Source of the DNA: an uncultured Prevotella sp.
GTDB lineage: Bacteria > Bacteroidota > Bacteroidia > Bacteroidales > Bacteroidaceae
Assembly: GCA_900315545.1 (NCBI GenBank)
Contig: OMZM01000001.1
Location: 1 to 64,000 of the forward strand
DNA length: 64,000 bases
Direction: 5' to 3'
This document shows positions 25,601 to 33,376 of the stretch, piece after piece (position 1 is the first letter of the stretch; every line of letters begins with the position of its first letter). The notes under the pieces were generated by a model that made no database searches, had not been told where the DNA came from, and saw only the letters and a list, made by a program, of their open reading frames with translations. Position numbers and translations under genes: made by a program.

Positions 25601-26156
25601 ACTGTCCTGGCTCGTAGACATAGTCGACCTCCTTGAAACCTATCTCGCGCAACTGTTGTTGCAGCAGGGTCAGGTCGGTTGTCTGTCCGTTGGTAAGTAT
25701 GATATTGTGTTCATCGAATATTTTTTTCGACACGACCAGTTCCGACAGTGCCTCAGGACAAGTTACGACAAACACGGGCGAGGCATTCTGTCCTCTCTCG
25801 CCGCCCTCTGCCGACAACGCCGACAGCACTTCAGTCCTCAGAATGATGCTTGCATCGTCGAGCTGACCATATTTCACAGCCCTGCGATATGATGAAGGAA
25901 ACATCAGCACCTTGCATTCGGCACCCGCAAGACTGCGCATGTCGTTGTAGAAATAGCCTGCCTCGTCGCTGTCTTGCATGACGATGAGCACCGTCGACGG
26001 CGTGCCTTGAAATATGGAAGCCATGACCGTCGGTGCTGACGACGCATGCAGTCCGTCGAAGAAGAATGTCTTTCGTTTTGGCAGAAACAGCTCCTTGACG
26101 GCACTTTTCACCTTCGCCGATGCCGCATACAACGCCAATATTTCTTTCGAGGTCAT
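22653..26156 (-). CDS. mfd: Transcription-repair coupling factor Mfd
   Basis: Displaces stalled RNA polymerase and recruits UvrA. The 1167-residue protein has a UvrB-like N-terminal third, the RNA polymerase interaction domain (ELEYGDFLVHVDFGIGKFGGL), and a RecG-like translocase: Walker A GDVGFGKTEVAVRAAFKA, LLIIDEEQKFG, TMSATPIPRTLQFSL and QMRGRVGRSNRKAF. The C-terminal TRCF domain follows. MTSKEILALYA at 26156 is the chosen start, 14 bp after the stop of the upstream gene; an earlier in-frame Met would overlap it. Confidence 0.96.
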   Translation of the reverse strand: MTSKEILALYAASAKVKSAVKELFLPKRKTFFFDGLHASSAPTVMASIFQGTPSTVLIVMQDSDEAGYFYNDMRSLAGAECKVLMFPSSYRRAVKYGQLDDASIILRTEVLSALSAEGGERGQNASPVFVVTCPEALSELVVSKKIFDEHNIILTNGQTTDLTLLQQQLREIGFKEVDYVYEPGQFATRGSILDVYSYSCELPFRIDFFGDEIDSIRTFEVEDQLSKEHRQRVEIVPALARMEEEKIPFMDFLPETTFVACRDMAFVCERIDNIFREGFSTQALNERLEGATEPEQRQIMQEMQRDSQLISGQKFREAISRFKRIDFGQHPTDTPETTIRFDITPQPLLHKNVDLLRTTVGDYRKSGYQLCLMADSKKQIERIKEILCSEGNSVIDASEIQSTPFTLHEGYVDNSLKICFFTDHQIFDRFHKYNLQSDKARNGKIALTMKELQELEYGDFLVHVDFGIGKFGGLVRVPLPKYGKAAEARNDASGEEQAYQEMIRIVYQRGDIVDVSIHSLYKISKYRSSGDGQMPRLSTLGTGAWERMKERTKKRIKDIARDLIQLYAKRQQAKGFAYSPDSFMQHELEASFLYEDTPDQLKATNDVKADMENSSPMDRLVCGDVGFGKTEVAVRAAFKAACDSKQVAVLVPTTVLAFQHYQTFRDRLQNLPVRVDYLSRARSAKQVKQLLADLKEGKIDILVGTHKLIGKQVEWKDLGLLIIDEEQKFGVAVKEKLRKLKTNVDTLTMSATPIPRTLQFSLMGARDMSIIRTPPPNRYPIQTEVATYNSETIADAINFEMSRNGQVFFVNSRISNLTEIEMLIKKHVPDCRVVIGHGQMKPEELERVIMGFINYDYDVLLSTTIVENGIDIPNANTIIINDAHKFGLSDLHQMRGRVGRSNRKAFCYLLSPPKALLPADARRRLEAIETFSDLGSGFNLAMQDLDIRGAGNLLGAEQSGFMEDLGYETYLKIIKQAMVELRNENRDEELQRKEEGSGAVGKPTADALNVMGDSIGFVDDCALECDLEMYFPDTYVPTSSERMLLYRELDSIETDEQLEAYRQRLEDRFGKVPRQGEELMQVVALRRIGKQLGCEKVILRQGRMQLQFVSNADSPYYQSSMFERVINYVGMNVRKCSLKEIGGRRLMSISDVLTVGDAVSVLREIRV

Positions 26157-26170
26157 CCTCTGCGTCTTTT

Positions 26171-26917
26171 TTATTGTTTCTTTGGATATTTGCGGAACCA
26201 TCCGTCCCAGCGCAGGCGCATGACTCCGAAGAATGCTTCGCCGAATATTCCGCCGCTCATCTTGCTCGTTCCTTCACGTCGGTTGACAAATATGACGGGC
26301 ACTTCCTTAATCCTGTAGCCTATCTTATGTGCCGTATATTTCATCTCAATCTGGAAAGCGTAGCCCTTGAAACGTATCTTGTCGAGTTCTATTGTCTCGA
26401 GAACATTGCGTCGGTAGCACTTAAATCCTGCGGTTGTGTCGTGTACTTTAAATCCCGTGATAAACCTTACATATTTAGATGCGAAGTAGCTCATCAGCAC
26501 GCGTCCGATAGGCCAGTTGACGACATTTACGCCACTGACGTATCGCGAGCCGATGGCAACATCGTAGTTTTCATCGTGGCAGGCTGCATATAGTCGCGGC
26601 AGGTCGTTAGGGTCGTGGCTGAAGTCGGCATCCATCTCGAAGATATAGTCGTAATTATGCTGCAAAGCCCACTTGAAGCCAGTGATATAGGCGGTTCCAA
26701 GCCCCAGTTTTCCGCTTCTTTCTATTATGAACAGCCGGTCGGAAAATTCGTCATTCATCATGCGGTGGACTATGCTTGCCGTTCCGTCGGGGCTGCCGTC
26801 GTCGATGATAAGTATGTGGAAACATTTGTCGAGCGAAAACACAGCACGGATGATTTTCTCTATGTTTTCCTTCTCGTTGTATGTCGGTATGATTACGATG
26901 CTGTCACTCTGGTTCAT
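26171..26917 (-). CDS. Polyprenol monophosphomannose synthase-like GT2 glycosyltransferase
   Basis: A dolichol-phosphate mannosyltransferase-type enzyme of 248 residues. It transfers a sugar from a nucleotide donor to a polyprenol phosphate on the inner membrane. Visible blocks are SIVIIPTYNEKENIEKII, LIIDDGSPDGTASIV, FEMDADFSHDPNDLP (the DAD metal site), and GSRYVSGVNVVNWPIGR. RRNVLETIEL and RRIVEE-like regions follow. There is no C-terminal transmembrane pair, as in soluble family members. Start MNQSDSIVII at 26917 is chosen because longer frames run into the tRNA gene. Confidence 0.85.
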   Translation of the reverse strand: MNQSDSIVIIPTYNEKENIEKIIRAVFSLDKCFHILIIDDGSPDGTASIVHRMMNDEFSDRLFIIERSGKLGLGTAYITGFKWALQHNYDYIFEMDADFSHDPNDLPRLYAACHDENYDVAIGSRYVSGVNVVNWPIGRVLMSYFASKYVRFITGFKVHDTTAGFKCYRRNVLETIELDKIRFKGYAFQIEMKYTAHKIGYRIKEVPVIFVNRREGTSKMSGGIFGEAFFGVMRLRWDGWFRKYPKKQ

Positions 26918-26988
26918 AATTTCTGTATGGTTGCTTGCGTTATATTGTCTTTTTTTCGTTTGGCACATCTGTACTTTCTGTGTCGGCG

Positions 26989-27060
26989 TACACCCGTTGG
27001 GAATCGAACCCAAACCAACGGAACCGGAATCCGTTATTCTATCCTTTAAACTACGGGTGC
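26989..27060 (-). tRNA. tRNA-Arg (CCG anticodon)
   Basis: On the minus strand the acceptor arms GCACCCG and CGGGTGT pair (one G-T), the anticodon stem ACGGA/TCCGT encloses TTCCGGT with anticodon CCG, and the T arm TTGGG-TTCGATT-CCCAA is intact. The D loop is short. CCA is not encoded. Confidence 0.92.
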
Positions 27061-27126
27061 ATATACTGCTTTACTGCGTGCTGCCTTTCATCAAACAGGA
27101 TGCAAATGTAATCATTTTAGTTTACT

Positions 27127-28848
27127 TTATGCCAATTCGAAACCGAAAAATTCATTCATTTTCTTAAATAAGTCATCTTCCGTCATCAGTTTTTCAAACA
27201 GTTCGCGCTGCGTAAGTGCCTTGCTGACAATATTGTTCTCGTTCAGGACCAACGAGAAACTTATTTTTCCGTTGTTCAGCTGCTTAGCCATTGAGGCGCG
27301 TATTCTGCTTTTTATTTCGTCTATCTGGTTGAGCAGAGTCTGGTTGCTGACTGCAAGTTCTATGTTTGGATATTCCGTTATGCTTGGCTTAATGTTTCTC
27401 ATTCGTGCAGCCATTCCTGCCATGTTCTGCGGCATTCGCTGGCACATGACAATCCATTCGCGCTCCAAATCTTCCTGCGTGAACTTGCTCTCGCCACTTT
27501 CCACTTCCGTTTCCGGCTCTGCTGCATACGTCGTGCGTTTTGTTTCGACAAGCGACTTGTATGTTGTCAGTATACCGTTCATCTTTATCCTGTGCGCCGT
27601 TTCTGCCGCAGGCTGCTGTCCTACGGTCTGTTGCGTCTTCGGTTTATTCTTTTCAGCCCCAGCCACCTGTACTGCCGGTTTAGGCTGAATGTTGACAACA
27701 ATCTTCTGAAACAGGGATTTCAATCTTCTTGGGCTGCGCCCATCACCAGGCGTTTCCTCCTGCGTGATCTGTGCAATCTCTATCAGTGTCAGTTCTACGA
27801 GCAGTCGTTTGTTTGAGCTCTGTCGGTAGTTGACGTCGCATTCGTTCATTATCTTCAGTGCCGTGTAGAGGAATTTCTGGTCGCATCGCGCTGCCTGTTC
27901 CTCGTATTTTGCCCTTTGCTGCTCGCTCACCTCCAGCAGTGGCAGTGTCTGTTTGTCCTTTGCCATGAGCACATTGCGCACATGCGAAGCAAGTCCGCCT
28001 ATGAGATGACCACCGTCGAAGCCCTTGTTTATAACGTTGTTGAGCAGCACCATTATGTCGCTGACTTTGTTTGCCAGAGCGAGGTCTATTATGTTGAAAT
28101 AGTTTTCGCTGTCGAGCACATTTAGGTCCTCTATGACTTTCTGGTATGTTATGTTTCCCTGACAGAAACTTACCGTCTGGTCGAACACCGAGAGCGCGTC
28201 TCTCATGCCGCCGTCTGCTTTCTCCGCTATGACGTTGAGTGCCTCCATTTCGTAGGAAACGCCCTCTTTGTCGGCTACCATCTTTAGATGATTGACGATG
28301 TTAGCCGTTGTCATGCGCTCGAAATCGTATATCTGGCATCGCGAGATGATGGTCGGCAGAATCTTGTGCTTTTCTGTTGTCGCGAGTATGAACACCACGT
28401 GTGCCGGCGGCTCCTCGAGAGTTTTCAGGAAAGCGTTGAATGCTTGCGAACTGAGCATGTGCACCTCGTCGATGATGAACACTTTGTATTTGCCTACCTG
28501 CGGCGGTATTCGCGTCTGCTCCATCAGTGTCTTTATGTGCTCCACACCGTTGTTGGAAGCCGCATCAAGCTCAAAGATGTTGTAAGAACGCTGCTCGTTG
28601 AATGCCTTGCAGCTTTCACATTCGTTACAAGCCTCACCGTCTGGGGTGGGATTTTGGCAATTTATTGCTTTGGCAAAGATACGCGCGCACGTCGTCTTAC
28701 CCACTCCGCGAGGTCCGCAGAACAGGTATGCGTGGGCTAACTTGCCACTCTTCACCGTGTTTTTCAGCGTTGTCGTAAGCGCCTGCTGACCTACGACTGA
28801 GTCGAAGGACATGGGGCGATACTTTCGGGCTGATACTATATATTCCAT
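27127..28848 (-). CDS. dnaX: DNA polymerase III gamma/tau subunit
   Basis: The clamp-loader ATPase. The 573 residues start MEYIVSARKYRPMSFDSVVGQ. Walker A is GPRGVGKTTCARIFAKA, with zinc-binding cysteines in CQNPTPDGEACNECESCK, then FIIDEVHMLSSQAFNAFLKTLEEPP, and the sensor ISRCQIYDFER. Domain III and a Pro/Gln-rich linker follow. The C-terminal tau-like domain is shorter than in E. coli. An in-frame extension reaching to 29043 is not part of the family, and a weak -7 element (TAACTTCG) lies between it and the chosen start. Confidence 0.95.
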   Translation of the reverse strand: MEYIVSARKYRPMSFDSVVGQQALTTTLKNTVKSGKLAHAYLFCGPRGVGKTTCARIFAKAINCQNPTPDGEACNECESCKAFNEQRSYNIFELDAASNNGVEHIKTLMEQTRIPPQVGKYKVFIIDEVHMLSSQAFNAFLKTLEEPPAHVVFILATTEKHKILPTIISRCQIYDFERMTTANIVNHLKMVADKEGVSYEMEALNVIAEKADGGMRDALSVFDQTVSFCQGNITYQKVIEDLNVLDSENYFNIIDLALANKVSDIMVLLNNVINKGFDGGHLIGGLASHVRNVLMAKDKQTLPLLEVSEQQRAKYEEQAARCDQKFLYTALKIMNECDVNYRQSSNKRLLVELTLIEIAQITQEETPGDGRSPRRLKSLFQKIVVNIQPKPAVQVAGAEKNKPKTQQTVGQQPAAETAHRIKMNGILTTYKSLVETKRTTYAAEPETEVESGESKFTQEDLEREWIVMCQRMPQNMAGMAARMRNIKPSITEYPNIELAVSNQTLLNQIDEIKSRIRASMAKQLNNGKISFSLVLNENNIVSKALTQRELFEKLMTEDDLFKKMNEFFGFELA

Positions 28849-29067
28849 AATAAATTGTTTTTCCGCTGCGAAGTTACAAATTTTTCGGTTAATTACCGAC
28901 AAAACAGTTATTATTTTATTTCTCTCTGCCAAAAGTTTTCCATCGTGGCAGTAACCCGAGCGCAGGAGTTCTGCCTGAATTATGTCCTGCGCAAGAAACT
29001 TTTTGCAGGCATCTGTAATAAAACGCTGTGAACTTTCCGACATAAAACACTAATCAATTTTCGCCCG

Positions 29068-29500
29068 TTTACTGTCGCGAGAATGCCCGCGAAAGTCGTT
29101 TCGGAAATCAAAGGGGCAAAATATGCCCAAAATTCGCATGCAGATGCAACATTCTGAGAGTCAATATGTTAGCACTGAACATAGTGTTTCCTTGCAGGAA
29201 ATATAAGTGTTAAAATTGTCAAAGAGCATGTTTGACATTGTCAAACACACTGTTTGAGGAGGTCAGACATAGTGTTTTAGGGTGTCAGATGCTGTGTTTT
29301 GCAGGGCAAAACAGGCGAAATAGGTGCGTCAAAGATACTCTTTGACATTTTTAACAATTATCGGCGACCCGATTTTTCACATATTTTTGCAGTTCGAGGG
29401 GCTAAAAAATTTCTATTTTGCAAGTTTTTCTCTGTCAAAAGTTTTCATATATTTTCGTCGCGGAAACATTTTCCGTTCACTTTGGCACAGTTTTTGCATG
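29068..29500 (+). repeat. Dispersed intergenic module, copy 3, ending in a sigma-54 promoter
   Basis: It aligns over its length with 9-441 and 10718-11110. The palindrome TGTTTGACA-T-TGTCAAACA (29229-29247) is perfect, as is GTCAAAG-ATACT-CTTTGAC (29328-29346). GGGGCAAAATATGCCC near the start and a -7-like TATTTTTG near 29380 are conserved. The sigma-54 promoter is at 29481-29498. It sits between the start of dnaX and the end of the polysaccharide locus, with no gene of its own in this strand. Confidence 0.85.
29481..29498 (+). promoter_or_regulatory. Sigma-54 (-24/-12) promoter at the end of repeat copy 3
   Basis: TTTGGCACAGTTTTTGCA matches the consensus, with GG at 29484-29485 and GC at 29496-29497 ten bases apart. 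The expected start is near 29509. No protein gene follows on this strand; a strong hairpin starts about 37 bases downstream. Confidence 0.7.
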
Positions 29501-29508
29501 GAACTTGC

Positions 29509-29590
29509 CGACAGTCCTCCGCTGTTTGTCGAAGCCTGAAACAAGAAGCGTGGGGATGCATCACGAATGACGCATCCCCACGCTTGGTTT
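29509..29590 (+). ncRNA. Candidate short RNA made from the sigma-54 promoter
   Basis: Between the predicted start and the hairpin at 29546-29585 lie about 80 bases without a usable reading frame. The promoter, length and hairpin make a small RNA plausible. The hairpin could equally be the terminator of the polysaccharide operon on the other strand. This is an inference. Confidence 0.35.
29546..29585 (-). terminator. Strong hairpin at the end of the polysaccharide locus
   Basis: AAGCGTGGGGATGC (29546-29559) pairs perfectly with GCATCCCCACGCTT (29572-29585). It lies 31 bases beyond the stop of the last minus-strand gene; its minus-strand tail is CTTGTTTC. Confidence 0.7.
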
Positions 29591-29616
29591 ATCTATTCTC
29601 CCGCGTTGGGATTATC

Positions 29617-30237
29617 TCAGAGCAAATCCTGATTTATCTTTTTTATCAGCCTGCATCTGTTGCCCACAGCCAAATATCCGTCGGGAATGTCCTTTGTAAC
29701 GACACTTCCCGCCCCTATGACGCACCACCTGCCTATCTTTATGCCCTGAATGACTGTCGCGCCGGCACCTACCCAGCTGCCTTCGCCCACGCATACATCG
29801 CCACAAAGCGTCGCATGCGGCGACACATGCACATAGTTGCCTATCCTGCATTCGTGGTCGATACTTGCACCGGTATTCACGATGCAGTGTTCGCCTATCG
29901 CGGCCTTTGCCTGTATAATCGCGCCTTGCATGACGACAGTTCCCTTGCCTATCGTTGCCGACGGCGAAACGATAGCAGTTGGATGTACGGCAGTGCCGAA
30001 AAGTTCACGTTTTTCGGTGCCTGCCGCTTCTATCTTGCCTACCACTTTTCTGCGAATGGCATTGCTGCCGATGCTCACAATCAGTGGCTCTTCAAGTGTC
30101 AGTTCGTGAATAACGGGCAGACTGTCAAGCGTGCTGACAGAAGTATTGTCGTCTATTAGCTTGCCAACGCTGTCGCCTTGCGCCTCAACTATATCGCGAA
30201 TAACGCGCGCATGCCCACTTGCTCCGTATAGAATCAT
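29617..30237 (-). CDS. NeuD/PglD-type sugar O- or N-acetyltransferase
   Basis: A 206-residue left-handed beta-helix acetyltransferase. The N-terminal Rossmann-like part has the NeuD signature LYGASGHARVIRDIVE, followed by GTAVHPTAIVSPSATIGKGTVV and hexapeptide repeats. NTGASIDHECRIGNYVHVSP carries the catalytic His. Family members acetylate UDP-4-amino-sugars (PglD) or sialic acid (NeuD). The substrate here is unknown. It is the last gene of the locus, 15 bp after a GT4 gene, and no initiating phosphoglycosyl transferase is seen next to it. Confidence 0.85.
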   Translation of the reverse strand: MILYGASGHARVIRDIVEAQGDSVGKLIDDNTSVSTLDSLPVIHELTLEEPLIVSIGSNAIRRKVVGKIEAAGTEKRELFGTAVHPTAIVSPSATIGKGTVVMQGAIIQAKAAIGEHCIVNTGASIDHECRIGNYVHVSPHATLCGDVCVGEGSWVGAGATVIQGIKIGRWCVIGAGSVVTKDIPDGYLAVGNRCRLIKKINQDLL

Positions 30238-30252
30238 AACATTAGATGTTGT

Positions 30253-31413
30253 TTATATAACCTTACTGTAGAAATCATAGAGGCACTGGCGGACAAATCC
30301 CCTTTCGTATCGCGACACTATCATCTCGCGCGCCTTCTCCGTCATGCCTTTACGCATTTGCTCATCTGTAAGCATCTGCTCCATAGACTGATATATAGCC
30401 TGCTCGTCGCGCACAGGTATTATGATGCCGTTCTTGCCGTGTTCTATTATCTCGCGCGAGCCGTTTATGTCGGTAACGATGCATGGCAAATCCATAGCTC
30501 CTGCCTCTATGACAGTATTGGGAAATCCCTCGCGGTAGCTTGGAAACACAAAACAATCAGACGCAGCATAGTATGCCACGAGATTGTCGCCTTTCTGCTC
30601 GCCTGCATATTCTATCTGCTCACACTCTTCTATCAGCCTGCGTGCTTCAGGAGACACGGGGTCGAGCTCGTTCTCGAAGAAACCGACAAGCAACAGGCGC
30701 GTGTTGGGATGAGTCCTGTTGAGCCTTACGAATGCGCTCACCAGTTCGTTTATGCCCTTGTCGCCCACTATACGCCCTACAAACAGATATGTGAAGACAC
30801 TGTTGTCGCGTATTTCCGATGCCGCCTCCTCTATCTCCTTGCGTCGGGAAAAGCGCTGCACGTCTATACCCATGACGTTTCCATAGCCTAACACCTGCAA
30901 GGGCTTTCTGGTTATGCCGTTACTGAGAAGGTCATTCTTCACTCCCTCACCTTCCGGAATTATGTGCGTTGCACATCGGCAGGTAATGGCGTCTGTGAGC
31001 ATCAGCAACTTCTTCTTCAGTCCGTGCGACGTAGGGAACACAAGTCCGGTAAAGGTATGAATACGCACCGGCACACGGCACATCCAGGCAGCCACCATGC
31101 ACAGCAGCCCCGCCTTAGGCGTCATGGAGTGCACCATTGTCGGCTTTTCACGAAGGAATGCACGCACTATGCGCCATAGAGAAACAATGTCGTGCCGTAT
31201 GGAAATATGCCGCTGCATCGGTACAGCTATAGCCTTTACGCCATGCTCAGCCACAGCATCATCCATCTCCTTGCCCGGCGAAGACAACAGCACCACATCA
31301 TACTGGCGTTTCAAATCGTCCAGCATGCCGCTTACGAAGCCTACCGACAGCGAAACGGTACACGCACGGATGATTTTGGGCTTCCGATTATCTGTATTGT
31401 TTTTTATCATCAT
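30253..31413 (-). CDS. GT4-family glycosyltransferase
   Basis: A 386-residue GT-B enzyme. The N-terminal acceptor half ends near 190 and the donor half has FTYLFVGRIVGDKGINELV, then PSYREGFPNTVIEAGAMDLP, the EGFP...E(x7)E nucleotide-binding block. The start RACTVSLSVGFVSGML resembles enzymes that act early on lipid-linked intermediates (PglA-like), but this is inference. It is followed after 15 bp by the acetyltransferase. Expected at the cytoplasmic face of the inner membrane. Confidence 0.85.
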   Translation of the reverse strand: MMIKNNTDNRKPKIIRACTVSLSVGFVSGMLDDLKRQYDVVLLSSPGKEMDDAVAEHGVKAIAVPMQRHISIRHDIVSLWRIVRAFLREKPTMVHSMTPKAGLLCMVAAWMCRVPVRIHTFTGLVFPTSHGLKKKLLMLTDAITCRCATHIIPEGEGVKNDLLSNGITRKPLQVLGYGNVMGIDVQRFSRRKEIEEAASEIRDNSVFTYLFVGRIVGDKGINELVSAFVRLNRTHPNTRLLLVGFFENELDPVSPEARRLIEECEQIEYAGEQKGDNLVAYYAASDCFVFPSYREGFPNTVIEAGAMDLPCIVTDINGSREIIEHGKNGIIIPVRDEQAIYQSMEQMLTDEQMRKGMTEKAREMIVSRYERGFVRQCLYDFYSKVI

Positions 31414-31428
31414 AATATATCAGGACTA

Positions 31429-32508
31429 TTACTGTAACTCCCTATATAGTTCATAATAGCCCTCAACGGTCTTATTTATGTCAAACTGCTTTGCTCTCTC
31501 GTAGCAAGCCGCTGCAATCTTGTCGTAATACGCCTTATCATCGTGAAGGCGGGTAATTGTCTCCGCCAGTTTGTCTTCGTTGCCGTGCTCGAAGAGTATG
31601 CCATAGCCATCGGTTACCTCGCGCAAGCCGTCGACATCTGATGCCACGAAAGGCTTGCCGACGGACATTCCTTCTATGTTAGACAACGACAGTCCTTCCC
31701 AATGCGAGGACATGACGACAACATCCGCAGTATGGAGCAGCTCAGCCACATCGGTGCGCATGCCCAAGAACCTAACTCTGTCGCTAACACCTAACTCTGC
31801 CGACAGCTTTTCAAGCATGTCGCGTCTTTCGCCATCGCCAACAAGCCATAGTTCATATTTGTCCTTGTCGAGCTTCGTCATCGCCTTAATAAGCGTATCC
31901 TGGTCTTTCTCGTACCGGAAACCTGCCACCATTATTATAGCAAACTTGCCTTCTTTTTTTACATTGGCGATTGGCGTTGCATTGTGGAAACAAGACACGT
32001 CAACACCATTAAATATGGTTTTTATAGGATATTTACCATTCAGATACTTTCTTAAATTTTCCTCTGCCTGATTCGAGATACATATTATACTGCTATATTG
32101 GCAGTACATCCATTTGTCTATGCGCGAGTACCATTTAATATGCCTGCGACGGTTTGACGTAGTATGCTCAGTCGTTACAAGTCGGCAGCGTCTTGCAGCA
32201 GGAGTGATGACCTTTTCTATGGCAGCAAACAACTGCGGAGCAGTGTTGTGGGTATGTACGATGTCGTAATTCTTTATTATTTTTGCAAGACGAAAAATGT
32301 TCATAGGATTATATACATTTCCACCATTTGAGAACGAATATATCCTGCATCCAGACTTCTCCAAACGCTTCTTGAAAGCCGTTTCCTGTCCGTCGAACAG
32401 GCACACATCCACATCCAGCCCTTTCACCCTCAACATAGGGACAATGTCTGTTACCAGTTTCTCCGCGCCACCGGTCTGCAACGAAGTAATTACATGAAGT
32501 ATCTTCAT
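31429..32508 (-). CDS. GT4-family glycosyltransferase
   Basis: A 359-residue GT-B enzyme. HVITSLQTGGAEKLVTDI at the start has the GGAE acceptor loop, and SSHWEGLSLSNIEGMSVGKPFV is the donor-binding block. Its ATG overlaps the upstream GT2 stop by 4 bp, so the two are coupled. Probably adds a sugar to the polysaccharide repeat unit. Donor unknown. Confidence 0.88.
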   Translation of the reverse strand: MKILHVITSLQTGGAEKLVTDIVPMLRVKGLDVDVCLFDGQETAFKKRLEKSGCRIYSFSNGGNVYNPMNIFRLAKIIKNYDIVHTHNTAPQLFAAIEKVITPAARRCRLVTTEHTTSNRRRHIKWYSRIDKWMYCQYSSIICISNQAEENLRKYLNGKYPIKTIFNGVDVSCFHNATPIANVKKEGKFAIIMVAGFRYEKDQDTLIKAMTKLDKDKYELWLVGDGERRDMLEKLSAELGVSDRVRFLGMRTDVAELLHTADVVVMSSHWEGLSLSNIEGMSVGKPFVASDVDGLREVTDGYGILFEHGNEDKLAETITRLHDDKAYYDKIAAACYERAKQFDINKTVEGYYELYRELQ

Positions 32509-33374
32509 AGCTTCCTTAAATCATTTATGTGCAGCAGCAATCCTAACGGCAATGTCCAGAAATACCCCCACGACAGCACAGGCTTAACACCAGAACTGGC
32601 GCAGAAACGAAATCTCCAATAGTTTATTGCTGCTTTCATTTTATGTAAGAATGGTATTCTGCATCCATTCAGTTCAGCATAGGTCATCATTGAGGCTATT
32701 GGACTCTTCATTCTAATCCTTACTATTTTGTCAGTCAGTCCACCTTCAAGATAATCCCTGTAATATATTACCTCAGGGAATACCCGCAACTTGTATTTTT
32801 GTGCTATTCTGTTCCAGACCAAAGCCTCCGGACAGAAACGTTCACCGTCAATCTCTGGGAACATATATTCCTTTAGCACAGACGTACGGAACACCTCACA
32901 CATATCGCCTTCGACGTTATATTTATATCTCAGCGAAATACTGTCCGTGTCTAAGACCTTATCATCATTCCCCCTGCCAATTACGGTGCCGTCATGATGA
33001 GCCATGTATCCACAGACGCCTCCAAACGTATTGTCTTCCCTAATCTGATTGTAGTAATGTGCGATTGTTTCCAGCGAATTGTCGGGCAGCGTATCGTCGC
33101 TGTCAAGAATCAGGAACAATTCTCCCTGCGCCTCTCCAACGCCCCTGTTTATAGCCCTGTGCTTGCCGCCATTCTGCTGCCTAAAATATCTGACAGCAAA
33201 TCTGGTTTCGTTCTTGGCAGCCAAATCACTGATGACATCTTGTGTATTATCTTCACTGCCATCATCAACTACAACCCACTCAAAACCATCGAAAGTCTGC
33301 CTCTCAAGACTTTCAAACAGTTTCGGCAACAAATGCGCCCTGTTATATGCAGGTGTAAAGACGGTTATCAACAT
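32505..33374 (-). CDS. GT2-family glycosyltransferase
   Basis: A 289-residue GT-A enzyme. TVFTPAYNRAHLLPKLFESL and VVVDDGSEDNTQDVI form the nucleotide-binding part, and LILDSDDTLPDNSLE carries the DxD-type metal site. One hydrophobic stretch near the C-terminus may anchor it to the membrane. Only two bases separate it from the dehydrogenase gene upstream. Confidence 0.87.
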   Translation of the reverse strand: MLITVFTPAYNRAHLLPKLFESLERQTFDGFEWVVVDDGSEDNTQDVISDLAAKNETRFAVRYFRQQNGGKHRAINRGVGEAQGELFLILDSDDTLPDNSLETIAHYYNQIREDNTFGGVCGYMAHHDGTVIGRGNDDKVLDTDSISLRYKYNVEGDMCEVFRTSVLKEYMFPEIDGERFCPEALVWNRIAQKYKLRVFPEVIYYRDYLEGGLTDKIVRIRMKSPIASMMTYAELNGCRIPFLHKMKAAINYWRFRFCASSGVKPVLSWGYFWTLPLGLLLHINDLRKL

Positions 33375-33376
33375 GA

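Noticed and set aside
28849-29043. N-terminal extension of DnaX
   Set aside because: The extra 65 codons are not part of the family, and a -7-like element lies between them and the conserved start.
29299-30159. Plus-strand open frame starting in repeat copy 3
   Set aside because: It overlaps the acetyltransferase gene antisense, and the first part lies in non-coding repeat.
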